In this document: positions 37,620 through 55,454 of the stretch, piece by piece | Layout: every line of letters begins with the position of its first letter | Numbering within the stretch: the stretch's first letter is position 1 | Assembly: GCA_019054805.1 (NCBI GenBank) | Contig: JAHQIY010000003.1 | Coordinates: 2,170,001-2,234,000 of the forward strand | Reading direction: 5' to 3' | Origin: Brachionus manjavacas | Taxonomy: Eukaryota > Rotifera > Eurotatoria > Ploima > Brachionidae | DNA: 64,000 bases | Program-made: the position numbers and the translations under genes | The notes under the pieces: generated by a model | Told to the model about the DNA's origin: nothing | Database searches by the model: none | The model's input: the letters and a program-made list of their open reading frames with translations, nothing else

Positions 37620-39545
37620 TACTGGAATCAAAATTGGTTTGTTTTGATTGAGAAAATGGGAAAAAAACCACTGACAAGTAGACCTTTTGGGAAAAAATTA
37701 AATAAATTTAGAACAAAAAAAGGAACAAATTTGATTCCTAATTTGATTTTAAATGAAAAGGAATTTAAAACTAATGAAGAAAAGGGAAAATGCTTCGGAG
37801 AACTTTTATCTTCAATATTTAGTCCTAACTCTGATTTAATTGATACTGGGAAAGATTTCGAAATACTGAATTCTAACTCTGATTTCTTTAGAAACAATAA
37901 TCAGTGTAACTTTAATGATTCAATTTGCAAAAATGAATTAATTTTGGCTTTAAAAAGATTGAAAAATGATGCGGCACCAGGACCTGACCAAATTCATAAT
38001 TTAATGTTAAAAAACTTACCTAGAAATTCATTAATAGAAATAATAGAACTTTTTAATTTATCTCTTAGAGAAGGTAAAGGCCCGAAAGCGTGGAAAACTT
38101 CGAACATTACTATGATTAAAAAAAAAGCCTCTTCTTTACAAGATCCTTTAAATTATAGACCAATTAGTATAACGAGTTGTTTAGGAAAGCTCCTGGAACG
38201 CATAGTATTCTCAAGATTATACAATTTTTTGGAACAAAATTCACTCCTTATCCAGGAGCAATCTGGATTTAGGAAACACCGGCGAACATCAGATAATCTT
38301 TTCTTTTTAATTCAAAAAATTGTGGAATCATTTAATAGAAAAAAAACAGTTTGCAGCCTTTTTTTTGATATTTTTAAAGCCTTCGATAGGGTTTGGCATG
38401 AAGGTCTACTTTTTAAATTGATTAAAATGAATCCACCTCATTACTTTGATCCTTCTTAGACTCAAGGACATTTAGGGTGAATGTGAATGACCACTTGAGC
38501 GACGAATATCAAATAACTGCAGGTGTTCCTCAGGGCTTAGTAATTAGTCCTCTTTTATTTAGTATATATATTAATGACATCCCAAAAAGAAACAAAACAA
38601 ATAATGAATACTCTCTGCTTTTCGCAGATGATCTAGTTACATTCTTCATTTATAACAACCTAGAAAATAAGATAAATAAATACACCAACTAACTAGAACA
38701 ATGGCTTATTAAATGGAAAATGAAGATATCAGTAGAAAAGTCGTGTTCGGTAGTCTTTTCTAGGTACAAAAAAGAGGGTGATAATCTAAACTTAAAAATC
38801 TATGGAAACAGAATAGTGAGCCAAAAAGAAATCAAGTTTCTTGGTATTAGATTTGATTCCAAGTTAAACTTTAATACACTAGTAGACGAAATTAAAGAAC
38901 GCTGCAACAAAATGTTAAATATTATTAAGATAATGTCAAACAAAAAATGGGGTCTTAATCAAAACACACTAGAAAATTTATATAAATCTTTAGTCGGATA
39001 GATTTTAGACTATTCTTTTCCTTGCTTGAATTCATTTTCAGAAAATAATAACAAAAAACTACAAGCAATTCAGAATACAGCAGTAAGATCTATCCTTAAG
39101 TTAAAATATGATAATCCCTTCAACATCGTACAAAATGAAGCTTTAATAAACAAAAATTACTAACAGTCTCGAATTGTCTTTTTAAGTTGAGTGAGAAATA
39201 TGTTGGGACAGGACTGAGTCATTCTATTCCATTGGTTGAAAGACTGGTGAAAGAATACAAAGAAGGTTTCGAATCAAGATATATTGAATACCCAACTCCA
39301 TTGTGTAATTGCTACCTTACTATTTCTTCTTTTTTTCCTGAAGCTTGAACTATTTAAACATGTGCCACATGTAACAATCTTTTCCAATTTATGTCTTTTC
39401 AACTTTCATTTTTTTAGCATATTTACTCTATCTTGATTCTTTTTTTTATCTAATTTTATTAACTTTAATTTTATTTTTATTTTACTTTTTTTATTTTATT
39501 TTTAATTTATTCTGAAGGAGCTTTAGCTCGGTACAGAAAACAAAA
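37620..39545 (+). mobile_element. LINE ORF2 RT copy J (best preserved catalytic core)
   Basis: ORF2 from the endonuclease-RT linker to the 3' end. 37644-38459 has RLKNDAAPGPDQIHN, NYRPISITSCLGKLLERI, EQSGFRKHRRTSDNL and FFDIFKAFDRVWHEGLLFKL. After a frameshift, 38477-38692 has ITAGVPQGLVISPLLFSIYIND and an intact LLFADDL box. 38720-39001 and onward carry the thumb and C-terminal domain, broken by TAG at 38999. The 3' UTR ends with CTGAAGGAGCTTTAGCTCGG near 39513 and an A/T tail. The endonuclease and ORF1 are absent (5'-truncated). Confidence 0.85.
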
Positions 39546-40084
39546 AATAAATATATCCTAAATAAATTATTTTAGACACTAGAAAAAAACTAAATTAGAC
39601 ACTAAATAAATTTTAACCTAATAAATATATACGACGCTTTAAGCCAGAAAATTCAATATAAACTGGCCTTAATTTAACTTCTCCGGACTGTTGCTATTTT
39701 TTTTTAATAAAAACCTTTATTTGCACTGAACTATTACTATTCTGTTGACCAAATATTATTGCATTTTTATTACGTTTGTTTTTTCCAATTATAACGATTT
39801 AATAATGTAAATTTGTTCAATTGAATGAAGCGCTGGAAAAGCAACATTGCTCTCTGCCTTCTAAATAAGAGATACTCATGATTATAATAAAAACCTTTGC
39901 GTTCCGAATTATCTTGATTTCTTAAAATTATTTTATTGCTATTTCATTTCTATGATGAATTTTATTAAGGACTCTGTATTTGGATTAATATTTTAAATTG
40001 ATATTTTAAATTTGGTTTCTGTCTATTCTCATTTGATTTAAGATTTGAATCTTTCTGTAGTGGTAATTAAAAAAATTAACTAAA

Positions 40085-41765
<1,681 letters not shown>

Positions 41766-42892
41766 TGTATTTGATTTATTTAATTTACTTTTTTTAATGA
41801 TTTCATTTATTTAATCTATTCTGCATTCCCATAACTAATTTTAAACATTTTTAAAAAAAAAACTATTTAAGTTCTAAACATTTTTACAATTAAAATTATT
41901 TTCTATTTATAACTCAAATAAAAAACTAAAAAAGAAATTTAAAAAATTTAAATTTATTAAAAAAATGGTTAAATTTTTTAGTGTTTGAATTACAAAATGT
42001 ATCCAAATAATGTTATAACATTGAAAAAGTGCAGTGTTTCAAATATATTTTTGAGTTTCAAATAACCAATGTTTTTATTGCAAGCATTTTCGTATTTGAA
42101 ATCAAACTTGATTGTGAAATAGAACGAGTTTGACTTCCGAATTTTCATTAGTTTGACTTCCGAATTTCGTAACCAATTAATAAGACAGAAAATCGCGAAT
42201 GCATGCCGTCGAACTTTTTATTTTTATTTTTTTTAAATTTTGAAGTCCTATGGACAAAAAAAAAATTTAAATTTATAATTTATAAAAAAGTTTGAACATA
42301 AATAAAAAAACTGCAAAAATTTTACAAAAAAATTCTTTTTTACGATTTAAGGTAGTATAAATTGATAAAATTCATCTTCAAATTTGAACACTTTTCGTTT
42401 ATTAAAAAAAAAAGAAACCAATACCACTTTAAAAAATTAAAACAAATTCTAATACAACTGTAAGTATTTTCTTCTTTTTAAACTAAAATAGGTATTTTGA
42501 TGATAAAATTCTAATTTTGCAACCAAAAAGCAACTTTGATGATGAATTACCTCGAATTATTTTTGATCGTATGGAGTCAATTAATTTATTTTTTACAAAA
42601 TATTATTAAAAATTTAAATTTTAAGAAGACGATTTTTTTCAAAAATTAAATTAAATTTTATTGAAATAATTTTTTGATGTCTGAAATAGAGTTTAAAAAA
42701 AACAAGCTTTTTAAAGTTTGTCGATTAGGGACTTTATTTTTGGGTGATAAAATTGTTTTTTAACAAATTCGATAAGAATAGTCAAATTCAGATGATTGGT
42801 ACAAATTATCTATGCTTTGTATAAATTTATAAAATCTATGGATAAAAAAACAGTTGTTTTTATAAAATTTAAAAAAAAATTTAATTTAATAA
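41766..42892. other. AT-rich intergenic sequence, no recognised gene
   Basis: No coding pattern, element ends or RNA gene seen. GTTTGACTTCCGAATTT occurs twice near 42129-42166. Confidence 0.45.
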
Positions 42893-43743
42893 TTATTGTT
42901 TAGACAAATACTCGATTGATATTTTATATGACAATGTGAATTTCCATAGAATATTAGCAATTTCTTCATCTGATTTACTTTTAACAGGTTCGGCAAAGGG
43001 AAACTTGGTTAAGAATTCGGTTATGACCATTATTCCAGTGAAGCCTTCCTCTGTTACCGGTAGGCCGAATACCAAGTCAATTCCGATTATATCAAACACA
43101 CCTTTAATGGTAATTGCTTTCGCTGGGTGTTCCTTTGCGGGAGCTAAATTATTTCTCTTGCACACTTCGAAACTTTGTACTAAGGATTCGATCCAAAATA
43201 TGTGCTTTTAACAAAATACCTCTTCTGTCACAAGGTTTCGGTACCAAACGTGAGATATTATCTTTTCCTTTAATAAAAATTTCACTTTTTTCTCTTCCGT
43301 AATAATACTGAGTTGCTGCCATCTCAATCCTTTTTATTTGCTTTTTGTACAATCCATTTTTAAATCGATCATTTGTTAGATTATACAGTAATGTGTCATT
43401 TACATAGACGTCAAGACTTTTACGTGAAGTTGCATCCATGTGATCATTAGAGTCGCTTTGCGTAATGATTTTTAGTGACAGTAGGAGCCGACTAAAAGCA
43501 TTAGGCTGTCTAAGAAAATTCTATAATAACCACATGAATAGAAAATTGAACTAGTTTAACATTTTCAGGTTTCCCCAACCAATCAGCTTGTTTTACTTCT
43601 GTACCATTTACTAATGTGCCACTTTCCTCAAGGTAGTGAAAATCAGTTTCCAAGTGGTTTTGAGCCTTTATCATGAGATTAAGTGACTGAACGGGCAAAC
43701 TTTTGTAATATTCCATGGATATTGGTAATGAAAAGAAACTCAT
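42893..43743 (-). pseudogene. Ty3/gypsy-type pol integrase remnant
   Basis: Minus strand: an N-terminal piece (43743-43510, unassigned), then DATSRKSLDVYVNDTLLY and SRLVPKPCDRRGILLKAHI (zinc-domain region, broken). The integrase core follows as EVCKRNNLAPAKEHP, IIGIDLVFGLPVTEEGF and IMVITEFLTKFPFAEPVKSK, containing the first catalytic Asp. Frameshifts separate the parts (near 43165 and 43149) and it ends before the remaining Asp and Glu. No LTRs found. Confidence 0.65.
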
Positions 43744-44079
43744 TGTGGATATTTTTACTTATCGCTGCTACCATAATGTAAGGCGGGTTAATGAATGATA
43801 GAACTAGTATACTTTTAAATAGTTTATTAAATAATTGTTGAGCTCAAACAATTTATAAAGGTAGTGTAATTCTAAAATGTATCTCCATAGCACTGAGAAT
43901 GGAATCATTATTTATACCCATGAGTTCGTGTTCGACAACTATATTAAATCTTACTTATCATTGCGCATCGGTTGTGAAGCTGATGATCAAGTGATACGTA
44001 GGGTGTATTATAGATTATCATTTGCCAAATATAAGGTAATCCATAAAAAGGAAAAACTCTTTCTTCAACACCATTAACT

Positions 44080-44310
44080 ACCTCCTATGTACATTTATTA
44101 ACTAAAGCCCACACAATGTGAAACTTTGTGAAATGATCCATTATATAAGCTATTCATTTATTAATTTTTCCATCAACTTCACATGGCTTATGTCTCATGT
44201 CAACTAAATCAATTTGAAATCTTGATGAAAAATCATCCGATCTAATCGGTTTAACACGATCTTGACCAATTTGGATGATTTCAAATTACAAATAGGACAA
44301 AATTTGATAA
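44080..44310 (-). pseudogene. Second KRBA2-like integrase remnant
   Basis: Minus strand reads RVKPIRSDDFSSRFQIDLVDMRHKP, then one stop, then IAYIMDHFTKFHIVW. This matches the corresponding part of the integrase pseudogene at 23815-25159 (MQIDMRHKPC ... VIDHFSKFNF). A KFCPICNLK zinc segment precedes it in a shifted frame. Confidence 0.6.
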
Positions 44311-45371
44311 ATGTTGATAAATGAAAAAAAAAATTTTAATTTCTTGTTTCGAGATGCAAAAAGTATTTTAGCTCTTAAAAGTTTAATTCTTGGCCATTTA
44401 ATTTTAAAAAGATCTCAAAAAAGTTTCCATATATTCTAGTAGCTTTTATTTAATAATTTAATTTTATATAATTACTTCCGATACTAATTCGATCTAATCA
44501 AAAATGAATGAACATGCATCAATGAGTAAATTACTAAATAATACTGAGAACATGTCTCCATCTTGTTTCAACTCGATTTGACTTGAAAAATTACTAGAGA
44601 AAACTAAATGGAAGCTTATTTAAATGAAATTCACTATAAGATATATTTTTGAATAAAGCTAAATGATATAAAAAATCCTTTGCCATACTTTCGATGGACT
44701 TCAAAAATTTTACCTGTGCACATGTCTTTTTCTTATGAATAAGCCATAAAAAAATCAGGGCACAATTCTATTAACAAATCCAAGATCTAAAAGACTAACA
44801 AAACTATGACAAAATAAAATTAATTAAAAAAACTAAATTAAGTTATTCAAATAATTTTCCCTTTCAATATTTGAAAAATCATTTTTATTTCACGTTTTGA
44901 TTTATTTTAATTATATAAGAAAGCAAAATTTTTTTTCGATATACACCTAGTTATATAATACTTAATATATATATATATATATATCATTTAATTTGAAAAT
45001 TTTGATATAATTATAAAATTTTCTTGTAAATCAAATTTGCAAAAATATATTTTTGAAAAAAAAACCAAAATTTGTATACAAACTTTAAAATGATTTATTT
45101 CCGTCTGATTCGAATTGAACCACGAATAACTTGCCAAAGAAAATCAATTGAAAAATAAAAATTTTACTATTCAATTCACTTATTTATCCTTATAATATAT
45201 TTCAAAAAATAAACTAGAAAATTTTAATTAAATAAATAATAACGAAAAATAAAAAACACTTTCACTCTTGTGTTGATGTGGATAAATGAAGCATGACACT
45301 TTGACAACTATTTTAACCGGTTCGAAATTTTATTACCAAGTCTTTCAAAAAATTAAAAAAAATCACTAAAA
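44311..45371. other. AT-rich upstream region of PV-repeat gene 4
   Basis: No gene seen. A short (TA)n run lies at 44967-44985. This interval holds the presumed promoter of the gene at 45372. Confidence 0.4.
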
Positions 45372-49234
<3,863 letters not shown>

Positions 49235-49732
49235 AGCTATTTTCTAAATTTTTTATTAGAAAAAATTTTAAAAAATTAATTAGGAAATTTTTAAAAGCAA
49301 AAATTTTTTAACGAATAATTATTAATTAAAATAAATTTTTAATTTAATTCCATTTTTGTTTGGCAACTTGATTTAATACTGAATCTTCTTTAGGAATATA
49401 AATGAATTTTTAAATTTTTTTCACCATTCGGTAAGTAAAATCAAAATTAGAATTATTGAAATTTTGTTGCCAAGATTTTTTTTGAAACTTTGTTTTAAAA
49501 TATTTATCTAATTAAAGTTTTTTAAAATTTAAAAGATGCTAAATTATTTGAACTTTTTTTACAAGAAAATTTAAAATTTTGATTAAATCAATAATACTGG
49601 GTTCTTAATTATTTGATAAAAAAGTTGGTATAATTTTTGAATCCTTTTAGATCTGAATAAATTTATTTTAAAAAGAAAGTCTTGCTCGAGAATAAAAAAT
49701 TTCATCGAATTTTTCGATAAAATAAAACCAAC
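49235..49732. other. 3' flank of PV-repeat gene 4, AT-rich
   Basis: No gene or element seen between the stop at 49234 and the MITE at 49733. Confidence 0.4.
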
Positions 49733-50364
49733 GGGTCTAGTCATATGGCCAATTAGCCAGGCCAATTAACTTTTTGTCAATTAATGGCATAAAAAATATA
49801 TTGAAAAAATAAAAAAACCAAACTATCCAAATAAAAAAATTCGTGTCCAATTAAAAAAAAATATAGCCAATTTCGAACAAGATGATCTAATTTTTTCTTT
49901 TCCTAAAGTTATAATTTTTATGATTTATGCAATTATTTTCAGTCTCATTACCATAACTGTCAATTACGTCTTTTCTTGGTTGCAATTTCAAACGATTAGA
50001 ACATTTAATAAAATTTAGTTCGCTAGGAATCAACTTGCGATTTTGCAACCGTGAGATAACTTCTAAGTTATTTTGGATTAAAAGATTTCATTTATTTTTG
50101 TCTGTTTATCTGATGAATTATCCATTTTTAAAATTTTTGTTCTCTAAGTTTTAATTTTTTCTTAATTTTAATAACAAACAAAAAAACAGTTGAGGTGCAA
50201 ATTAATAGTTACAATTTTTTATTTTAAATATTGTCATATTTTGTGCCCAGATAAAAAAAAAGCTGGCCAGGTAAAAAAATTGACGGCCAATAAATTAGGT
50301 TTTTTGGCCACTAATTGACAAAAAGTTAATTGGCCTGGCCAATTGGCCATAAGCAACAAGACCC
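49733..50364. mobile_element. MITE with TGGCCAATTxGCCAGG termini
   Basis: Left end GGGTCTAGTCATATGGCCAA and right end TTGGCCATAAGCAACAAGACCC are inverted relatives. Beyond them about 35 bp (GGCCAATTAACTTTTTGTCA) is perfectly inverted. No coding potential in the 632 bp. Flanks AACCAAC and AACCCAA hint at an imperfect target duplication. Confidence 0.75.
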
Positions 50365-50675
50365 AACCCAAATTATATTTCAAAATTTTTTAAAAAAATT
50401 TTAAAACTATGAAATCAGGAACTTGAAACCTTTTTTTCGTTGATTAAGAACGAGTTATTAATGATATTAACTGATAGACGCGTTTCAATTTTTTCTTTAT
50501 TTAAAATCTTTAAATGAGAGATTTCTCATTTAAAGTCTAATTTATTTATGATTTTTCTAAAATATTTCAAATTCCATTTTCATTTGACCAAAAATCCCAT
50601 TTACTTGTTTCATACTTATTTTAGGATTTAGTTATTAATTAATAGTTTTTGAAATGGAAAAAATGTTTTTTTCAC

Positions 50676-50954
50676 GGCATCTTGAAGTTTAGGATCAAAA
50701 AAATCAAATCAAAATTTTTTTTCTTTATAAAATTTGAATGATACTTGATTAAATCTCTCTGCAAATTGCTAACTAATGCAAAAAACATGCTAAATATTAA
50801 ATGAGGCTCTGCAAAAACTCTCTCAATTTTGCAGGAAAATGCACTTAATTAAAAAGTATTGAATTCAATTGCGTAATTTAATTGCAGAGTTTTTAATATA
50901 TCTACTATTTAGCATGTTTGATCTGATTTTTTTGATCCCTAACTTCAAGATGCC
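50676..50954. mobile_element. Small foldback MITE (279 bp)
   Basis: GGCATCTTGAAGTTTAGGATC at the left and GATCCCTAACTTCAAGATGCC at the right are inverted repeats. Flanks TTTTTTCAC (50667-50675) and TTTTTTCAG (50955-50963) match at 8 of 9 bases, so a 9-bp target duplication is likely. The interior contains CTCTGCAAAAACTCTCTC. Confidence 0.8.
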
Positions 50955-50963
50955 TTTTTTCAG

Positions 50964-51944
50964 GATTATACTTAAACGCTTTTCTCCAATTTTTTTTGCA
51001 AAACAAAAATATTTTTAAAAGTTTTAATATATCATTTAAAAGACCTTGGTTATTATTGAAATGGATCTTTTAAGAGCACAGTGTGATGTCATGAACTTTA
51101 AAGTGTCGACCAGTTTGTCGCTTTTTTTTTTACTTTAAATTCTTTCTAGCACTAATATTCCTTTTTTTATCACCAAAAAATCTCACTTTTCTAAAAATAC
51201 TTTTATGAAACAAAATAACCTCTTGCAAACAAAAATACTAAATGAATATAAAATTACTTCTTTAATATATAATTATTACAAAAAAATGATTGATCTCGAA
51301 GCGACATTAAATGAAACATCGATCGAAGATAAGATTTCATCTGTTAACGAAATAGGCATTGAAGTTGACAATCAGACCTACAACTCCAATTCTTGTAATC
51401 GCCCAAACAGATGAAAAAGAATTTACTGGAACGTTGAAATTATATTTAATAATTACAATGAGGCCGTCATAAGTATTGTAAAAGTAAAAGTTTTTATTTT
51501 TACTAAAATATTTTAAGACAACAAAAGTATTTTTGTTCTAAGAGAGTTTTTTTAGACCAAAAAAGTTCGCTAAAATCACAAGAGTATTTTTAAATGCAAT
51601 GAGAAATTTTAGAAAAATGATGATTTTTGGTGAAAGAAAAATTCTAAACCTTTTTTTTTCCTTTTTCTTGTTGTTCTATACCTTTCTTGCTTCATCATCT
51701 ATTTTGATGATGAACAACGTTTTTAGAGTCTTGAATGCCTATTTCGTTATTGACATTAGTGTAATCTCCTGATTTTTGCGTGATTTTGACCAGTTCTGTC
51801 GACTGCAAGTTTAGCTCCCAGAGCTCAATCCATTTGCTTCATTTTTCAGCGTGCTGAGAGGCATCTTTTCTTGGGTTGAGGTTGGATCATTATGTCATTT
51901 TGTGATAATGTGTTAATCCTAGCTCTAAAAGAATGAGAGGCTCT
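50964..51944. other. Intergenic, no recognised gene
   Basis: A 69-codon frame at 51205-51414 (Asn/Ile/Glu-rich) has no recognisable motif; it might be the start of the transposase remnant that follows. Confidence 0.3.
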
Positions 51945-52130
51945 AATTTGTTAAAATTGAAGAGTCCCTTAATCACTGGTTAAAATCAGTTATGTCATTT
52001 AAATATTACACTTAACGGTCCATTGATTCAAGCCCAGGCTATTAAATATGCAACTATGTTAAATCAAACTGATTTTAAAGCTAGCAATGGATGGTTAAAC
52101 GGATTTAAATAAAGGCATAATATTACCTTG
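51945..52130 (+). pseudogene. CENP-B/Tigger-type helix-turn-helix remnant
   Basis: EESLNHWLKSVMSF, then after a shift LNITLNGPLIQAQAIKYA, then DFKASNGWLNGFK, stop, RHNITLKT. The order (LxxWL, NGPxIQxKA, FxASxGWLxxFKxRH) is the Tc5/CENP-B DNA-binding domain of pogo/Tigger transposases. A frameshift and a TAA show it is dead; no DDE core follows before the inverted repeat at 52376. Confidence 0.65.
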
Positions 52131-52375
52131 AAAACTATTGCATAGATAACTTCGATTGTTTTTTTCCAAAAGAACGAAGACTGTTCTTTATTCATTGATC
52201 AGTTGTCTTAAATGGATCAATTTTGTAGCGTCGATCAGTCTTTTCAAATTTAAATTATTTTTCTTTATAAACTATTTATTTTTTTGGCATTGTGAATTTT
52301 GATACAAAAAAACAAATACAAAATATAAAAAATGCCAAAGCTCAGCTTCTAATGTAGCAAAACATGTTCTGTAAA

Positions 52376-52705
52376 TAGTAGCAACTGATACATATACTGA
52401 TTCTGCAAAACTCTGCAATTTATCTGCAAAATTCAGAATTTTGTGAATTTTAGTACAAAATCAGAAACAAAATATAAAATACACCATAGATTTAATTTGG
52501 ACAAGCTAAAAAATATTCTGTAAAATGAAGCAACTGGTACATTCTCTGTACCACCACTTAATGTAAAAATAGTAATCTAAAATTCACAATCTAATTTAGC
52601 ATTTAAACCAGTGCTTAGGCAACCTAAAAAATAGAATTTAAAACTCTTGTTATATTTTAAATGTTTCTTGAAAATATTTTTTTTATTTAAAAAAATATTG
52701 AAAAC
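52376..52705 (+). repeat. Left terminal inverted repeat of the large element
   Basis: Starts TAGTAGCAACTGATACATAT; includes CTGCAAAACTCTGCAATTTA and CATTCTCTGTACCACCACTT. Nearly perfect inverted match to the last 228 bases of the window, weaker over a further 100 bp. Two related units (AGCAACTGxTACAT) sit in direct order. Confidence 0.85.
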
Positions 52706-52945
52706 AAAAAATTTTGAAAATTACTGCGCTTTTGATATTAAAAATATTTTTTTTGGTCTCATGCTAATCATTTTTAAAAACAAAAATTAAAGTATGATAC
52801 AACGGGATCAACATTTTTCAATTTGCATGAATTTATATATTTTATTAACAAAATTTATATTAAATGATAATTTTTAAATTCGAAAAATAAAAAAAAAAAC
52901 GAAAATCTGAAATGAATATTTAAGAAGTAATTAAATAATCCGACA

Positions 52946-55103
52946 TTATGAATCAGCATTACTTGAATCTTTAGCTTTTTCAATCTCTTCCTAAAAAATC
53001 GAAAATGGTAAATAATATCTTACAACCTTGATGGTTATGCAAATCATTAATTGATCAAAATATTTAACTTCCTTTTTTTTTGAAAGAAAATGAAAAAGCT
53101 TTTGACTTATTCAAGAGAAGGGAGGGTTCATGCCGAATTATATTAAAAACAATTCTCTTTACGTGAATATTATTAGCAATGAAAACTTGAAAACTAAAAT
53201 TTTACTCACAAAATTTAATGAGTAAAATTTTATCAAATTTTCGTTTAAAATAAAAAGAAAAATTTTTTTGATTATAAGATATTTTTTTATTCTTACACTT
53301 CATCCTCTAGATGAGATTTAGCTGCATCACACTGAGCTTTCAATGCCACGAGTTTTTTAGTCTTATTTTCTCTTTAAAATATTTTTTAAATACATCTGAT
53401 ATCCTTTTTTTTTAATTATTTTTCTTCTTTTAACTCTTGGCCTTCTTCCCGTAAATTTTCAGTCGTCTCCATTAATCTTTTTCTTAAATAAAAGATTTTC
53501 ATCAGAGCAAAAAATATTTCATTTTTTTCTTTTCATTTGAATTTCTTTAGAATGGTTAATTTTGAAAGCTGGTCTGATATTTCTGATTTTTCAGAACAGT
53601 TTGAGAACATTTTCTGATTATTTCAAATTTCAATTCATTAATATTAAATTTTTTTCTTTTTATTTGAGTTAAAATTACTCGTGCAATATTTTGCTTTTAT
53701 GTATTAATTCCAGTTCTATAATTTCTTTTTCTTCTTTTTCCTTTTGAAATCTCATTTCGCTTGATTCAATTTTTAATTTAAAGCTTTCTTCTACATTTAA
53801 ATGTTCTTGAATCACTCTTTTTTTTTTGATTTTCTTCTTATAGTTTTTCATTTTCTTCTAGTTGCTTGAAAAGATTTTAGGAAAATAAAATTTTTTTAAA
53901 TAAATTCAAAAATCTAAACCTTATTAAAGAACGGACAGTTTTTGATTACAAAGTGTGATGATAATCCTCTTTTAATGTTTCCTTTGCCATTACATTCTTT
54001 AATTAGAGTACATGACCTAGTTCTTTTTTCTTTAAGTAATCATTTTCTTGAATAAACTTCTCAACATCTTTTTTTAAAGACTGTATTGTGTGATCTTGCC
54101 TTTCTCTTTCTTTTTTCTCCCTCTCATTTCTAAAAATAAACATTTTTATTTTATTTTTAATATCAGTCAGTCGATTAAGTGATTCGTACTTTTGCCTTAA
54201 GTTTTCTTTTAATGCTTCATTTTCATTTTGAAGGATTTCCTCATTTAAAAAACATTCAGTATAAAATTGTTTCCATTGATCAGTATTTGATCTTAATGCA
54301 TCCTTTTAAGAAGATAAGATTTCATCATCGATGAAATAAAAATTAATTACTCGTAAGTTATCAATCTCTGATTCCATATCATCATTTTGATGATTCATAT
54401 GTGAAGCATTTTGATTTTCGGAAAAGCTTCTGTTCAAAAGAGGAGTTCAAACGATTGAAAAATTTCGTCGATCTAAATAAATTTAAAATTTTGTTTATTA
54501 AATACTCAAAAATACTCACAGTATTTGGATCATCCCGCTTTTCAGCAACATTTTCAAAAAATTTTTTAAAAAATTGAAAATTCCATTTGAAATATTCTCA
54601 ACTAGCTCAAATGATTTATCTGTAACGTCCTCACTTATTTAAATATTAGAAATTAAAATAAAAAACATATATAACTATAAATTCATTTTTATATTTTATT
54701 CGGTCCTAGACTCTACACCTGGCTCCGTCTTACAATTCTTAAGATAAAATTGTTAAAAATTTTATAAACATAAACTTTAAAAAACAGACCACTAATTTCT
54801 CTATAATAGAAGCATCTAAACTATTAGAATGTATATCTTCGACAAATTAAAAGAACTGTTTGCATTCTTTTGGACTCACCTTCACTTTGATACATTTTTT
54901 TGGTCCATCATCAATTTTCACTAGCTGAGATTCGACCAGATCGCTTTTTAATGAGGATGAAATTTCATATGTTTTAACAATTATTTTATCCTTTGATTCA
55001 TTATTGAATTCAACTTTGGAATAATTCTCATTGTCTGATACATCCTGAATTTTAACGTATGGATCACATTTTGAATTTGATCTTTTTTTTTGTTTTGGGA
55101 CAT
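52946..55103 (-). pseudogene. Coiled-coil companion gene of the large element (multi-exon, damaged)
   Basis: Starts MSQNKKKRSNSKCDPYVKI at 55103. A polar segment runs to KKCIKVKVSPKECKQFF, then an in-frame TAA, then FVEDIHSNSLDASIIEKL. Further left are Glu/Lys coiled-coil exons: DMESEIDNLR, SNTDQWKQFYTECFLNEEIL, EREKKERERQDHTIQSLKKDV, VEESFKLKIESSEMRFQKEK, then KKLVALKAQCDAAKSHLEDE with a GTAAGA donor. The last exon is EEIEKAKDSSNADS with TAA at 52946-52948, after a TTTTTAG acceptor. Several frames do not connect cleanly, so exon borders are uncertain and at least one stop is real. Homology unknown. Confidence 0.55.
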
Positions 55104-55454
55104 TTTAGAATTTAAAATATTTAAATATTGTATAGTTTTTTGACTAAATTACAGTTTTAAAATCTATTTTAATTTTAAATTAATTTTAGAAGTTTAAAAA
55201 TTTAATTTAAAGACTCTGTGGATAAAAAGGCCAAAAATATATCTAGTTTAACTGAATTAAAATTTTAATTAGCTTCTTAAGTGAGCACACTCGCTTGATA
55301 GCCCAATTATCAAATGTTTTTCTTATATACTTTTAGTAAAATAGGGTTAATAATCTTTTTACCATCGTCATTATTTATTTTAAATTTACAATTTAATTTA
55401 ACAGAATTATTTGTTAAATATTGATTAAAAAAAAAAAAAACTAAATCATTTATT

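Noticed and set aside
44967-44985. Short (TA)n run as regulatory element
   Set aside because: Simple repeat of a kind expected by chance in this composition.
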